From: Crenobacter intestini
GTDB lineage: Bacteria > Pseudomonadota > Gammaproteobacteria > Burkholderiales > Chromobacteriaceae
Length of the DNA: 64,000 nt
Direction: 5' to 3'
Assembly: GCF_004919095.1 (NCBI RefSeq)
Contig: NZ_STGJ01000003.1
Span: forward strand, 204,190 to 268,189
Each line of letters opens with the position of its first letter. Within the stretch, counting starts at the first letter, position 1. The notes below the pieces were generated by a model. It made no database searches, was not told the DNA's origin, and saw only the letters and a program-made list of their open reading frames with translations. A program made the translations under genes and the position numbers. Below, piece by piece: positions 42,171 through 52,998 of this stretch.

Positions 42171-42956
42171 TTAGGACGCCGCCCGGCCGGACGGCGGCGG
42201 GTAGTCGGCTTCGCCGACCAGGTCGGTGCCGCATTCCAGCGTCTCGAACCAGTCGAGGAAGCGGCCGACCATTGCCTTGCCCCGGAAGGAGCTGCCGTGC
42301 TGGGGCACGATCCACTCGACGTCCATCCGGCGCACCATCTGCGCCCACAGCCGGCACGCCTTGTTGTTGCTCATGTAGCGGCGGTGGAACGCGAGCATGT
42401 GCGCGTCGTGCAGGTGGCGGTCGAAGTCGGTGACGGGGGCGGCGGCGGCGCCGCCGCTGACCAGCGACGCGCCGATGTCACCGGAAAACAGGATCTTGCT
42501 GACCGGGTCGTAGACCTGGAAGAAACCGACCGTGTGCAGGTAGTGCGCGGGGACGATCTCGAGCGGGCTGCCGCCCAGTTCGATCTGCATGCCGCGCGGC
42601 GGGATCGCGATCAGGCGTCCCTCGGTCGCGCCCTTCACGCAGAAGTGGGGCAAAAAGCGCGTCCACTCCTGCGCGATGATGATCTGAGCGTCGGTGATCA
42701 GCAGCCAGCCGTTGGCCGACGCGATAATGTCGGGGTCCTGGTGTGACGCGAAGATGTAGCGGGTGTGCGAGGGCAGGAAGAAATCCGCCATCTCGGCGAT
42801 CAGGTGCTTGTAGGTCAGGTTGCCACCCGGGTCGAGCAGCATGCCCTCGCCGTTGTGGATGATGGCGAACTGGTTGGCCTGGATGCCCTCTCCCTGGACC
42901 AGCTCGGTAAAGCCGATGCACTTGTGGGTGCCGTCGTCGTACAGGGTGACTGCCAT
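42171..42956 (-). CDS. Oxygen-binding di-iron protein (MBL fold, ODP-type)
   Basis: Metallo-beta-lactamase-fold protein of 261 aa in the flavodiiron/ODP group without the flavodoxin domain. Ligand motifs: SHQDPD (H72, D74, D76), AHYLHTVGFFQVYD (H138), LFSGDIGAS (D160) and VPQHGSSFRG (late His). The H-x-D-x-D pattern and the lack of a flavin domain fit oxygen-binding proteins such as the one in spirochaete chemotaxis rather than NO/O2 reductases. ATG 42956 has GGGA upstream; an earlier in-frame ATG at 42992 is less likely. First gene of the operon, downstream of a perfect FNR box. Confidence 0.85.
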   Translation of the reverse strand: MAVTLYDDGTHKCIGFTELVQGEGIQANQFAIIHNGEGMLLDPGGNLTYKHLIAEMADFFLPSHTRYIFASHQDPDIIASANGWLLITDAQIIIAQEWTRFLPHFCVKGATEGRLIAIPPRGMQIELGGSPLEIVPAHYLHTVGFFQVYDPVSKILFSGDIGASLVSGGAAAAPVTDFDRHLHDAHMLAFHRRYMSNNKACRLWAQMVRRMDVEWIVPQHGSSFRGKAMVGRFLDWFETLECGTDLVGEADYPPPSGRAAS

Positions 42957-43015
42957 GCTTGCATTCCCGGATTGGTTGGATCCGGCAATCATTACCCATT
43001 GAGCATTACCCGTTA

Positions 43016-43029
43016 TTGATATTTATCAA
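43016..43029. promoter_or_regulatory. FNR/ANR box upstream of the oxygen-sensing operon
   Basis: TTGATATTTATCAA is an exact TTGAT-N4-ATCAA FNR consensus and is symmetric out to ATTGAT...ATCAAT. Its centre is 66 bp before the di-iron protein start. A -10-like TAATGA (minus strand, about 42994-42989) sits where class II FNR activation (centre near -41.5) expects it. A NarL-like heptamer TACCCAT occurs at 42993-42999. Confidence 0.75.
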
Positions 43030-43069
43030 TCGAGATCTATCCATTTGGGGTTTTTCTGGCGCAATGCAC

Positions 43070-43100
43070 AACGCCCGCGCGGCATGGCCGGGCGGGCGTT
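43070..43100. terminator. Hairpin after the proQ-like gene
   Basis: AACGCCCGC (43070-43078) pairs with GCGGGCGTT (43092-43100), with an inner CGGC/GCCG helix. It lies 20 bp beyond the stop of the proQ-like gene. No T run is adjacent, so it may be a hairpin-stabilised 3' end. Confidence 0.5.
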
Positions 43101-43119
43101 GCAATGAAGCGGGAAGCGC

Positions 43120-43557
43120 TCAGGACTGGTCGGCTTCCGGCGCTGCAGCAGGTGCCGCCGGTGCGGCAGCCTGCGGCTTGGCGGTCTGCTCGGCCAGGCG
43201 CGCACGTTCCTCGAGCTGTTCGCACTGGCGCTGGGCGGCCGCCTGTTCTTCCTCGGTCACCGCACCCACCGGCTTGCCGTCGAGCGCGAAGCGCTTGCCG
43301 CCGCGGGCGACCGACTTGAGGTAACGCGGCTTGCGGCAGTGGTTGGAGAGCACGCGGCCGATCAGCTGGGTGTCGTACTGCGGCAAGGCGGCTCCCAGCG
43401 CTTCGTGGATGCCGATTGCCAGCGGCTTGAACTGCTTGAAAACCGGGTAACTGGAGTAAAGGTTGCCGGCAATCATCTCGGTCTGCTTCTTCTTGCTCAT
43501 CGATTGCACGGCTGCCTTGAGGGCTTCACTCAGTGCGGTTTCTTTGTTTTGGGCCAT
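43120..43557 (-). CDS. proQ: ProQ/FinO-domain RNA chaperone
   Basis: 145-aa RNA-binding protein that consists of a ProQ/FinO domain and a short alanine-rich tail, the minimal form seen in Neisseria. Core pieces: YSSYPVFKQFKPLAIGIHEAL (the concave-face segment with the conserved Lys/Gly), IGRVLSNHCRKPRYLKSVARGGKRFALDG, then a charged EEEQAAAQRQCEQLEERARL helix. It should bind structured sRNAs and mRNA 3' ends and protect or match them. A candidate small RNA gene lies 220 bp away on the other strand. Confidence 0.92.
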   Translation of the reverse strand: MAQNKETALSEALKAAVQSMSKKKQTEMIAGNLYSSYPVFKQFKPLAIGIHEALGAALPQYDTQLIGRVLSNHCRKPRYLKSVARGGKRFALDGKPVGAVTEEEQAAAQRQCEQLEERARLAEQTAKPQAAAPAAPAAAPEADQS

Positions 43558-43739
43558 GGTAATGCGTGGTGCCTTATACGGTAGAGTGCACGGATCCGCG
43601 GCGCGAGCGGCGGATGGGTCAAGCGGGGATTCTACACGCTCAGCGGGCGCTGTCGTAGCCTGTGCGGCCGATTTTCGGTGCTGTCCACCCGCTGGTTTAC
43701 AAAAATGCGACTCCTAATTCAGGTATACGGTTTGGGTGC

Positions 43740-43768
43740 TTGATTACAATATCGCGAATTGCTAATAT
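43740..43768 (+). promoter_or_regulatory. Sigma-70-like promoter of a candidate small RNA
   Basis: TTGATT (43740-43745), exactly 17 bases, then TAATAT (43763-43768). The patch is AT-rich, and a canonical terminator lies about 65 bases after the predicted start. Confidence 0.55.
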
Positions 43769-43775
43769 CCGTATC

Positions 43776-43840
43776 GCTTCATATGGTTTCTCCTTTGTTG
43801 TTTGCATTGGCCCCGGACTCCTCGTCCGGGGTATTTTTTT
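43776..43840 (+). ncRNA. Candidate ~65-nt small RNA
   Basis: The interval between a good sigma-70-like promoter (43740-43768) and a textbook terminator (CCCCGGAC-TCCTC-GTCCGGGG followed by TATTTTTTT, 43811-43840) contains no convincing frame. The transcript would start near 43776 and carry the single-stranded pyrimidine-rich stretch GGTTTCTCCTTTG before the terminator hairpin. That stretch is complementary to a strong ribosome site (CAAAGGAG), a typical seed for repressing mRNAs. The neighbouring proQ-like gene supplies a possible chaperone. Existence is inferred from signals only. Confidence 0.5.
43811..43840 (+). terminator. Rho-independent terminator
   Basis: An 8-bp perfect stem CCCCGGAC (43811-43818) with GTCCGGGG (43824-43831), loop TCCTC, then TATTTTTTT. 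There is no protein gene upstream on this strand, which is why a small RNA is proposed. Confidence 0.88.
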
Positions 43841-44106
43841 GCCTGCAGCCAGCAGGCCTTCGCCCAGCGCGGCGAAGCAGCTCTGCCGCAGACCCTTCGC
43901 AAGAATTGCGTCTCGCAATTTCATAATCTTGCTCTAACCTGAATTTGGGATCCGGGCTTTAGCTTTGGCGCAAGCCGGGTTCCCGCACAGCAAGCTGTTT
44001 CTTCCTCGGGGCGTAGCGGTTCCCCCTTGCCGCCACGCCTCTCTTTTTGCCCATCGGGCATGCAGCCGTGCTAGCCTGACCAGCCTGACCTGCGCGAAAG
44101 CCCGCG

Positions 44107-44595
44107 ATGCCCGACACCGCTTCCCTGTACGACTTCACGCCGCTGGCGCTTGACGGCAGCCCCTATCCCTTGTCGCGCCACCGCGGCGAAGTGCTGCTGA
44201 TCGTGAACACCGCGAGCCGGTGTGGCTTTACGCCGCAGTACGCGGAGCTTGAGGCGCTGTTTGAACGCTACCGTGCACAAGGCTTTTGCGTGCTCGCTTT
44301 TCCGTGCAACCAGTTTGGCAAGCAGGAACCGGGGGACAGTGCCGAAATCGGCGCATTCTGCCAGCGCAACTACGGCGTCAGCTTCCCGGTGATGGCCAAG
44401 GTCGACGTCAACGGTGCCGAGGCCGACCCCGTGTGGCGCTACCTGACGCAGGAAAAACCGGGCTTGCTGGGCCTGCCTGCGATCAAGTGGAACTTCACCA
44501 AGTTCCTGGTCGGCCGCGACGGCCATGTCGTCGAACGCTACGCGCCGCAGACGCGGCCGGCCAAGCTGGCAGCCGATATCGAGCGCCTGCTCTGA
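44107..44595 (+). CDS. Glutathione peroxidase-family thiol peroxidase
   Basis: 162-aa thioredoxin-fold peroxidase that reduces hydroperoxides. The peroxidatic cysteine is in NTASRCGFTPQY (about residue 39) in place of selenocysteine; the catalytic Gln and Trp are in LAFPCNQFGKQEPG and IKWNFTKFLV. The FPCNQFG cysteine is the usual partner of bacterial enzymes that use thioredoxin more than glutathione. No ribosome site is obvious before ATG 44107. Single gene, with a symmetric hairpin downstream. Confidence 0.93.
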   Translation: MPDTASLYDFTPLALDGSPYPLSRHRGEVLLIVNTASRCGFTPQYAELEALFERYRAQGFCVLAFPCNQFGKQEPGDSAEIGAFCQRNYGVSFPVMAKVDVNGAEADPVWRYLTQEKPGLLGLPAIKWNFTKFLVGRDGHVVERYAPQTRPAKLAADIERLL

Positions 44596-44602
44596 ACGAG
44601 AC

Positions 44603-44625
44603 AAGAGCCGCGCAAGGCGGCTCTT
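44603..44625. terminator. Hairpin between convergent genes
   Basis: AAGAGCCGC (44603-44611) pairs with GCGGCTCTT (44617-44625), 9 bp, between the peroxidase and the small convergent gene. T runs are short on both sides, so it is a weak two-way terminator. Confidence 0.5.
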
Positions 44626-44651
44626 GGGGAGGCCTGCTGCCTGATTTGGGT

Positions 44652-44903
44652 TCAGGCTTTAGGCACCATTTCGTCGAGCTGAGCGTTCAACTCGGTTTCA
44701 AGATCGCGGATCGCGGCGGCGAGCAGGTCGCCCGCCAAGCACTGGATGTCGCGTTCGAACAGTGCCGACATCGCCATCAGTTCCGCGTACAGCTCGTGGC
44801 TGACGGCCGCCTTCAGCGGCGGACCACCACTCGGGCAGTACAGATCCTTGGTCTCTTTGTTGGCTTCCAGCGTGGCCAGCAGCGTCTTGATCGCTTGTCC
44901 CAT
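44652..44903 (-). CDS. Small hypothetical protein, 83 aa
   Basis: A short acidic, helical protein. ATG 44903 has an excellent ribosome site (GGGAGGA, 6 bases upstream). It begins MGQAIKTLLATLEANKETKD, has a single LYCPSGGPPL turn and continues as amphipathic helix (ELYAELMAMSALFERDIQCLAGDLLAAAI). There is no signal peptide. I do not recognise the family. The frame is open far upstream through the deacetylase-like gene, but that part is shadow. It lies 107 bp downstream of the deacetylase-like gene. Confidence 0.65.
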   Translation of the reverse strand: MGQAIKTLLATLEANKETKDLYCPSGGPPLKAAVSHELYAELMAMSALFERDIQCLAGDLLAAAIRDLETELNAQLDEMVPKA

Positions 44904-45010
44904 GATGTCCTCCCTTGCTTGTGCAGCCATCGGGCTGTGTCCTGATTTCAGCCTAGGCGGCGCAACAGCGGCAGGGTAGTGACAAGCGAAAGCCATCTGA
45001 TCTAGATCAA

Positions 45011-46039
<1,029 letters not shown>

Positions 46040-46137
46040 CTTGGGTGGCCCGGGTCGGTAAAAATGCGATGCTGCGCCGCGCGGGCGGACGGGTCAAACG
46101 GCGGGCCGCCAAAACTTGACCCGCCGCAAAGGTGGCC

Positions 46138-47664
46138 TTAAGCGTAAGCCGGCCGGTGGGCGGCCTCGGTGAAGCTGGCCGTGCCGTGCGCCGGTGCATG
46201 GTCCAGGCGGCGCACCGTGCCGGCGAGCTCGGCGAGCAGGGTGTCGAGGCGGCGGGTCGCCTGCGCGATGTGCTCGGTCTCGCTGAAGAGCTGGCCGCTG
46301 GCCTCGCCGACGGCGTGGATGTCCTGGCTGAAGTGGCCGAACACCGCGTTCTGCCGGTTTTGCGAGGCGCTGACGGTGTCGAGCAGGGAGGCGAGTTCGT
46401 GCGTGCTCCTGATGATGCCGGAGAGCTTTTCCTGAGCCAGCTGCGCGTGCTCGCCGCCGGTCTTCATCTGCGCGTTGCCATCGCGCATGGCGACGATGGA
46501 CGCTTGGGTGCCCTCGAGGATCAGCCGGATCTTGTCGCCGATGTCGAGCGTCGCCTTCTGCGTGCGCTCGGCCAGTTTCCTGACTTCGTCGGCGACCACC
46601 GCGAAGCCGCGGCCGGATTCGCCGGCGCGCGCCGCTTCGATCGCCGCGTTGAGCGCCAGGAGGTTGGTCTGGTCGGCGATCTCGCGGATCATCTGCACGA
46701 TGTTGTCGACTTCGGCGCTGCGCTCGCCCAGTTCCTCCAGCTTCTGCGCTGCCTGGCGGATCACCGCGCGCGCGTCGGAGAGCTGGCGCACGGCAAGGTC
46801 CATCGCCTCGCCGCCGCCGCTGGCCGCCGAGCCGGCCTCGCCCGCGGTGCGGTTGGCGCGTTCGGCGCCTTCGGCGTTTTGCGCGTTGAGCGCGGTCATC
46901 TGGCTGACTTCGACGACCATCGAATCCGAGCGCTGCTTCTGTTCGCCCATGGTGCGCGCCATCGACGCGGAGCTGGCGGCGATGTCGCGGCTCTCGGCGC
47001 CGGCCGCGTCGATCGAGCGGGTGACCTGCTCCATCATCTCGCGCAGCGCCTGCGACGCGCGCTCGCTGTCGCGGCGTGCGGCTTCCAGCCGCTCGAAGCC
47101 GCGGCTCTTGGCCTTCTCGAAGGACAGCGACAGGATGAACACGGTCAGCGCGAGCCCGACCAGCGACTTGGCCTGCAACACCGGAAATTCTTCGTGCGGG
47201 ATCGGGGTCGGCGGCAACAGGCCGGCCTGCGACGCGAGCAGCACGCCGATGATGGCAAGCAGGGTCAGCACCGCCCACACCATGCCGCTGACGCGGCCGC
47301 CGACGAACACCGCGGCGACCGGGACGGCGGCGAACCAGACTGCGCTGGTCGACAGGATGCCGCCGTTGACGATCACCATCCAGTTGACGAGGCCGAACAG
47401 GCAGCACACCACATACTCGGCGGTCAGTTTCACCCAGCCGGTCGCCTTGAGCACGAACACCCCCACCAGCAGCGCGACGCAGCCGGCGAGGATGCCTTCG
47501 CCCATCAGCGCGTGGCCGAGCTTGAAGTAGGAGAGCGCGAACAAGGGCGCGAGCAGGCCGGCGGTCAGCGCGGCGCTGACCAGGGTGCGGGCGCGGATCA
47601 GCAGCTCGGGCTGGGTGCGTACCTCGGGCGGGATGAACCACTCAAGCAATGACTGGACGTTCAT
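46138..47664 (-). CDS. Methyl-accepting chemotaxis protein with MASE-like membrane sensor
   Basis: 508-aa chemoreceptor without a periplasmic ligand domain. About six TM helices (residues 30-195, e.g. [16 protein letters not shown] and [17 protein letters not shown]) form an embedded sensor. After a short linker ([21 protein letters not shown]) comes the helical signalling domain, whose hairpin tip is [38 protein letters not shown]. No HAMP domain or C-terminal tether pentapeptide is seen. Such receptors often sense membrane redox or energy state. Divergent from the next gene. Confidence 0.88.
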   Translation of the reverse strand: MNVQSLLEWFIPPEVRTQPELLIRARTLVSAALTAGLLAPLFALSYFKLGHALMGEGILAGCVALLVGVFVLKATGWVKLTAEYVVCCLFGLVNWMVIVNGGILSTSAVWFAAVPVAAVFVGGRVSGMVWAVLTLLAIIGVLLASQAGLLPPTPIPHEEFPVLQAKSLVGLALTVFILSLSFEKAKSRGFERLEAARRDSERASQALREMMEQVTRSIDAAGAESRDIAASSASMARTMGEQKQRSDSMVVEVSQMTALNAQNAEGAERANRTAGEAGSAASGGGEAMDLAVRQLSDARAVIRQAAQKLEELGERSAEVDNIVQMIREIADQTNLLALNAAIEAARAGESGRGFAVVADEVRKLAERTQKATLDIGDKIRLILEGTQASIVAMRDGNAQMKTGGEHAQLAQEKLSGIIRSTHELASLLDTVSASQNRQNAVFGHFSQDIHAVGEASGQLFSETEHIAQATRRLDTLLAELAGTVRRLDHAPAHGTASFTEAAHRPAYA

Positions 47665-47830
47665 GGCAAGTCTCCTCGTGTTGTATGCCGTGAGGCCGGT
47701 CGACGCGCCGGCATGGCTTATGACGCGTGACTCTAAAACAACCGTTTGAAAACGGCAACTTACGTTTCACGCAATCAGGGTTTCCGGCAGGGGGTGGTTG
47801 ATGCAGTATGAGTTGGGGCACAATAGGAGG

Positions 47831-47850
47831 CTCGCCCGCCAACGGGCGAG
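47831..47850. promoter_or_regulatory. Leader hairpin before a small secreted-protein gene
   Basis: CTCGCCCG-CCAA-CGGGCGAG is a perfect 8-bp stem, 18 bases before ATG 47868. No T run follows, so it may be a leader structure or the end of a short transcript rather than a terminator. Confidence 0.4.
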
Positions 47851-47867
47851 TCCCCCCGGAAACGCCG

Positions 47868-48398
47868 ATGAAACGCCTGTTGCTGTCCCTGTTCTGCCTG
47901 ATGCTGATCCCTTGCGCGAGCCACGCGGCGGCGTACCGCGACCGCGCGTGGCCGCTGACGCTCGACGTGCCCGAGCGCTGGCGGGTGAGCGCGGTCGGCG
48001 ACGGCAACAAGCGCGAACTGGCCGCCCACCCCAAAAGCATGGAAGACCGCGAGCGCGGCGACGCGCGTGCGAGCATCACCTGGCGCAAGGCGGGCAAGGG
48101 CGACGTGCTCGGCCGGCTCGAGCGGCGCTACCGCAAGGCGTCTGGCGGCCGCGAGGCGGCCGACGCGGTGCGGCTGGACCGCAAGCAAGGCCGGCTCGAG
48201 GTCGATTACCGGCAAAGCGAGAACGTCGCTAACGGCCTGTGGATCGTGCGCCGCCACCTGCGGGTCATGCAGCTTGGCGCCGACGGCCGCCAGTTGCTGG
48301 ACGCCGACTGCAGCGCCAACGCGTCCGAATTCCACCGCTACCGGCAGGACTTCGCGCGGCTGTGCCGCGGCCTGCGCGTGGGCGGGGGTAAACGATGA
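47868..48398 (+). CDS. Secreted hypothetical protein, 176 aa
   Basis: Small exported protein of unknown function. The Sec signal peptide MKRLLLSLFCLMLIPCASHA is followed by a mature part with AWPLTLDVPERWRVS, LERRYRKASGG and ADCSANASEFHRYRQDFARLCRGL. The two late cysteines could form a disulfide. A longer frame reaches 47808, but the signal peptide starts at ATG 47868. Its stop overlaps the EamA gene start by 4 bp (ATGA), so it is co-translated with the transporter. I recognise no family. Confidence 0.75.
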   Translation: MKRLLLSLFCLMLIPCASHAAAYRDRAWPLTLDVPERWRVSAVGDGNKRELAAHPKSMEDRERGDARASITWRKAGKGDVLGRLERRYRKASGGREAADAVRLDRKQGRLEVDYRQSENVANGLWIVRRHLRVMQLGADGRQLLDADCSANASEFHRYRQDFARLCRGLRVGGGKR

Positions 48399-49282
48399 CG
48401 GCGCAGGTCTCCCGTCTGCCCTGGGCGGGCGTACGCACGCGCGGCCTTGGCGCGTGGTGGATGGTGCTCGCCGCCGCCGCCTTCGCGCTGATGGGCGTGT
48501 GCGTGAAGCTGGGCGCTGCCCGGCACGGCCCGTTCGAGATCCTGTTCTGGCGCACGCTCTTGGGTGCGCTGGTGCTCTCCTGCTTGATGGCGCTGCGCGG
48601 CCAGTCGCCGCGCACGCCGCATCTGGGCGCGCACGCCAAGCGCGCGCTGATCGGCTACGCGTCGATGGGGATGCTGTTCTACGCGCTCGCCAACTTGCCG
48701 TTGTCGACCGCGGTCACCCTCAACTACACGTCTTCGCTGTTTTTCGTGCTGCTGTGCGTGGCGAAGCTGGGTGACCGGCCATCGGCCGCGCTGTTGGGGA
48801 CGCTCGCGCTGGGCTTTTCCGGCGTGATCGTGCTGTTGCAGCCGAGTTTCTCCTCCGGCCTGTGGTGGCCGACGCTGATCGGGCTGGGTTCGGGCGTCAG
48901 CGCGGGCTTCGCGGTGTTCCAGGTGCGCGAGCTTGGCCAGCTGGGCGAGCCTGCCTGGCGGACGGTGTTCTGGTTCTTCTGGATCGCCAGCGGCGTCGGC
49001 GCGCTGCTGCTCGCGCTGGGGCCGGGCTTCTCGGCGCCGGACGCGGCGAGCCTGCCTGCGCTCGCCGGGGTCGCGGTGTCCGGCCTTGCCGGCCAGCTTT
49101 GCATGACCCGTGCCTACCGCGAAGGGCGGCGCTTCGCGGTGGCGAGCCTTGCCTACCTGACCGTGGTGTTCTCGGCCTTGCTGGGCTTTGCGCTGTGGGG
49201 AGAGCCCCTGGGCGCTGCCAGCGTCGCCGCGATGGCCATGGTGATTGCCTCGGGCGTGCTCGCCGCGCGCCTGTCACGCTAG
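48395..49282 (+). CDS. EamA/DMT-family permease (copy 1)
   Basis: 295-aa transporter with ten TM helices in two EamA halves. Landmarks are GAWWMVLAAAAFALMGVCVKLGA at the first helix, LSTAVTLNYTSSLFFVLL at the end of the first half, and VASLAYLTVVFSALLGFALWGEP near the end. Members export amino acids, nucleosides or drugs. The start overlaps the preceding stop by 4 bp. A paralogue follows 10 bp later, with near-identical core motifs, so the pair is a tandem duplication. Confidence 0.88.
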   Translation: MTAQVSRLPWAGVRTRGLGAWWMVLAAAAFALMGVCVKLGAARHGPFEILFWRTLLGALVLSCLMALRGQSPRTPHLGAHAKRALIGYASMGMLFYALANLPLSTAVTLNYTSSLFFVLLCVAKLGDRPSAALLGTLALGFSGVIVLLQPSFSSGLWWPTLIGLGSGVSAGFAVFQVRELGQLGEPAWRTVFWFFWIASGVGALLLALGPGFSAPDAASLPALAGVAVSGLAGQLCMTRAYREGRRFAVASLAYLTVVFSALLGFALWGEPLGAASVAAMAMVIASGVLAARLSR

Positions 49283-49292
49283 AAACCGACTG

Positions 49293-50156
49293 ATGAAGAA
49301 ATTAATTGCGACCGCCGGCGTGCGGCTGGGTGCCGGCTGGATGGTGGTCGCCGCGCTTTTGTTTGCCCAGATGGGCGTGTTCGTCAAGCTCGGCTCGGCG
49401 ACGCTCTCGTCGGTCGAGCTGGTGTTCTGGCGCTCGCTGTTCGGCGTGGTGCTGATCGGCGTGCCGGCGCTCGCGCGCCGCCAGCGCTTCGCGACGCCCA
49501 ACTGGCCGGTGCACCTGCGCCGCGGCGTGGTCGCGTACTGCGCGCTGCTGGGCTACTTCTATGCGATCGTGCACCTGCCGCTGTCGACCGCGGTCACCCT
49601 CAACTACACCTCGCCGATGTTCCTCGCGCTGCTCTCGGTGTTGCTGCTGCGAGAGCGGCTGCGCGCAGGGGCGCTTGTCGCGCTGGCCGCGGGCTTTGCC
49701 GGCGTGGTGCTGCTGCTCAGGCCGACGCTCGCCGCCGACGCGTGGCTGGCCGGCGTGCTCGGGCTCTCGTCGGGCTTGCTCGCCGGCTGGTCCTACCTGC
49801 AGGTACGCGAACTCGGGCGGCGCGGCGAGCCCGAGTGGCGGGTGGTGTTCTTCTTTGCGCTGGTGTCGACGATCGGCGGCGCGCTGATGATCTCGCTTAC
49901 CGGCGACTGGCAGATGCCGGACCGGGACGCATGGCTGGCGATCGCCGGCGTCGGGCTGACCGCGACGCTCGCGCAACTGGCGATGACCCGCGCGTACAAG
50001 GTCGGCAGCAAGCTGTTCGCGGCCAACCTCTCCTACCTGACCGTGGTGTTTTCGACGCTGCTGGGGGTGGGCTTGTGGGGCGAGCCGCTGCCCGTGTCGT
50101 CGATCGCTGCCATAGTATTGATTGTCGTCAGTGGCATCGTCGCCGGACGGCGGTAG
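49293..50156 (+). CDS. EamA/DMT-family permease (copy 2)
   Basis: 287-aa paralogue of the preceding gene, again ten TM segments in two EamA halves. LSTAVTLNYTSPMFLALL and LFAANLSYLTVVFSTLLGVGLWGEP align with copy 1. The first helix region GAGWMVVAALLFAQMGVFVKLGS is also shared. ATG 49293 lies 10 bp after copy 1. Conserved core but divergent loops suggest the two copies have separated in substrate or work as a pair. No terminator lies between them. Confidence 0.88.
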   Translation: MKKLIATAGVRLGAGWMVVAALLFAQMGVFVKLGSATLSSVELVFWRSLFGVVLIGVPALARRQRFATPNWPVHLRRGVVAYCALLGYFYAIVHLPLSTAVTLNYTSPMFLALLSVLLLRERLRAGALVALAAGFAGVVLLLRPTLAADAWLAGVLGLSSGLLAGWSYLQVRELGRRGEPEWRVVFFFALVSTIGGALMISLTGDWQMPDRDAWLAIAGVGLTATLAQLAMTRAYKVGSKLFAANLSYLTVVFSTLLGVGLWGEPLPVSSIAAIVLIVVSGIVAGRR

Positions 50157-50193
50157 AATGAGCACAGCATAACCACTGCAGGAAAGGCATACC

Positions 50194-50544
50194 ATGATCT
50201 CGATCCGCGAACAGGACTACGGCCTCGACGTCGCGCTCTTCAACGAGTTTACCCTTGCCGACTTCAAGCTGTTCGAGGAGGCGCTGATGAAGCGGCTGGC
50301 CGAGCACGGCAAGCCGGACGTGCTGCTCGACCTCTCCGAGATGCGTGACTTCACCATCGACATGGCGATCGAGGAAGTGAAGTTCGTGCGCGCGCACGAA
50401 GAGGACTTCGGCCGCATCGCCATCGTCGTCGACGACGTGTGGATCAAGCTCGCCGCGCACCTGGCCGGCATGCTGTCCGACGCCAAGGCACAGTACTTCG
50501 AGACCGTCGAAGAGGCGCAGGTCTGGCTCGCCCGCGCCGGCTGA
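50194..50544 (+). CDS. SpoIIAA-like (STAS-related) protein
   Basis: 116-aa cytosolic protein of the SpoIIAA-like/DUF3478 group. The alternating strand-helix pattern is DVALFNEFTLADFKLFEEAL, VLLDLSEMRDFTIDMAIEEVKF, RIAIVVDDVWIKLAAHLAGM, AQYFETVEEAQVWLARA. The fold resembles STAS domains and lipid-binding CRAL-TRIO-like proteins. No phosphorylatable serine like that of SpoIIAA is evident. AGGAAAGG precedes ATG 50194. Role unknown. Confidence 0.78.
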   Translation: MISIREQDYGLDVALFNEFTLADFKLFEEALMKRLAEHGKPDVLLDLSEMRDFTIDMAIEEVKFVRAHEEDFGRIAIVVDDVWIKLAAHLAGMLSDAKAQYFETVEEAQVWLARAG

Positions 50545-50607
50545 CGCTTGCAATCGCCGCAACCGGCGGTAGAGTAGCGGCTTTTCCCGGTTGATACGGA
50601 AAGCCGC

Positions 50608-52923
<2,316 letters not shown>

Positions 52924-52944
52924 TGTAAAATGCGCGCGCTCTCC

Positions 52945-52973
52945 AACCCCGCCGCTTGGCGGGGTTTGTTTTT
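52945..52973 (+). terminator. Rho-independent terminator of tex
   Basis: AACCCCGCC (52945-52953) pairs with GGCGGGGTT (52958-52966), loop GCTT, followed by TGTTTTT. Confidence 0.9.
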
Positions 52974-52998
52974 GAATGACTGAATGAGGTCCGGCTGG

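Larger units (their letters stand above)
43558..44106. other. 549-bp intergenic region with sRNA signals
   Basis: It lies between the divergent proQ-like and glutathione peroxidase genes. It contains the sRNA promoter and terminator, a 9-bp inverted repeat AATTCAGGT/ACCTGAATT (43716-43724 and 43937-43945), and a small hairpin AATTGCG-TCT-CGCAATT (about 43905-43921). A short plus frame MRLLIQVYGLGA (about 43707-43745) lacks a ribosome site. Otherwise nothing is recognised. Confidence 0.5.

Noticed and set aside
43697..43924. 75-codon minus frame, and a tiny minus frame MKRYGY after an AAAGGAG motif
   Set aside because: The motif is the complement of the pyrimidine stretch in the candidate small RNA; neither frame has a promoter, and the longer one has no family resemblance.
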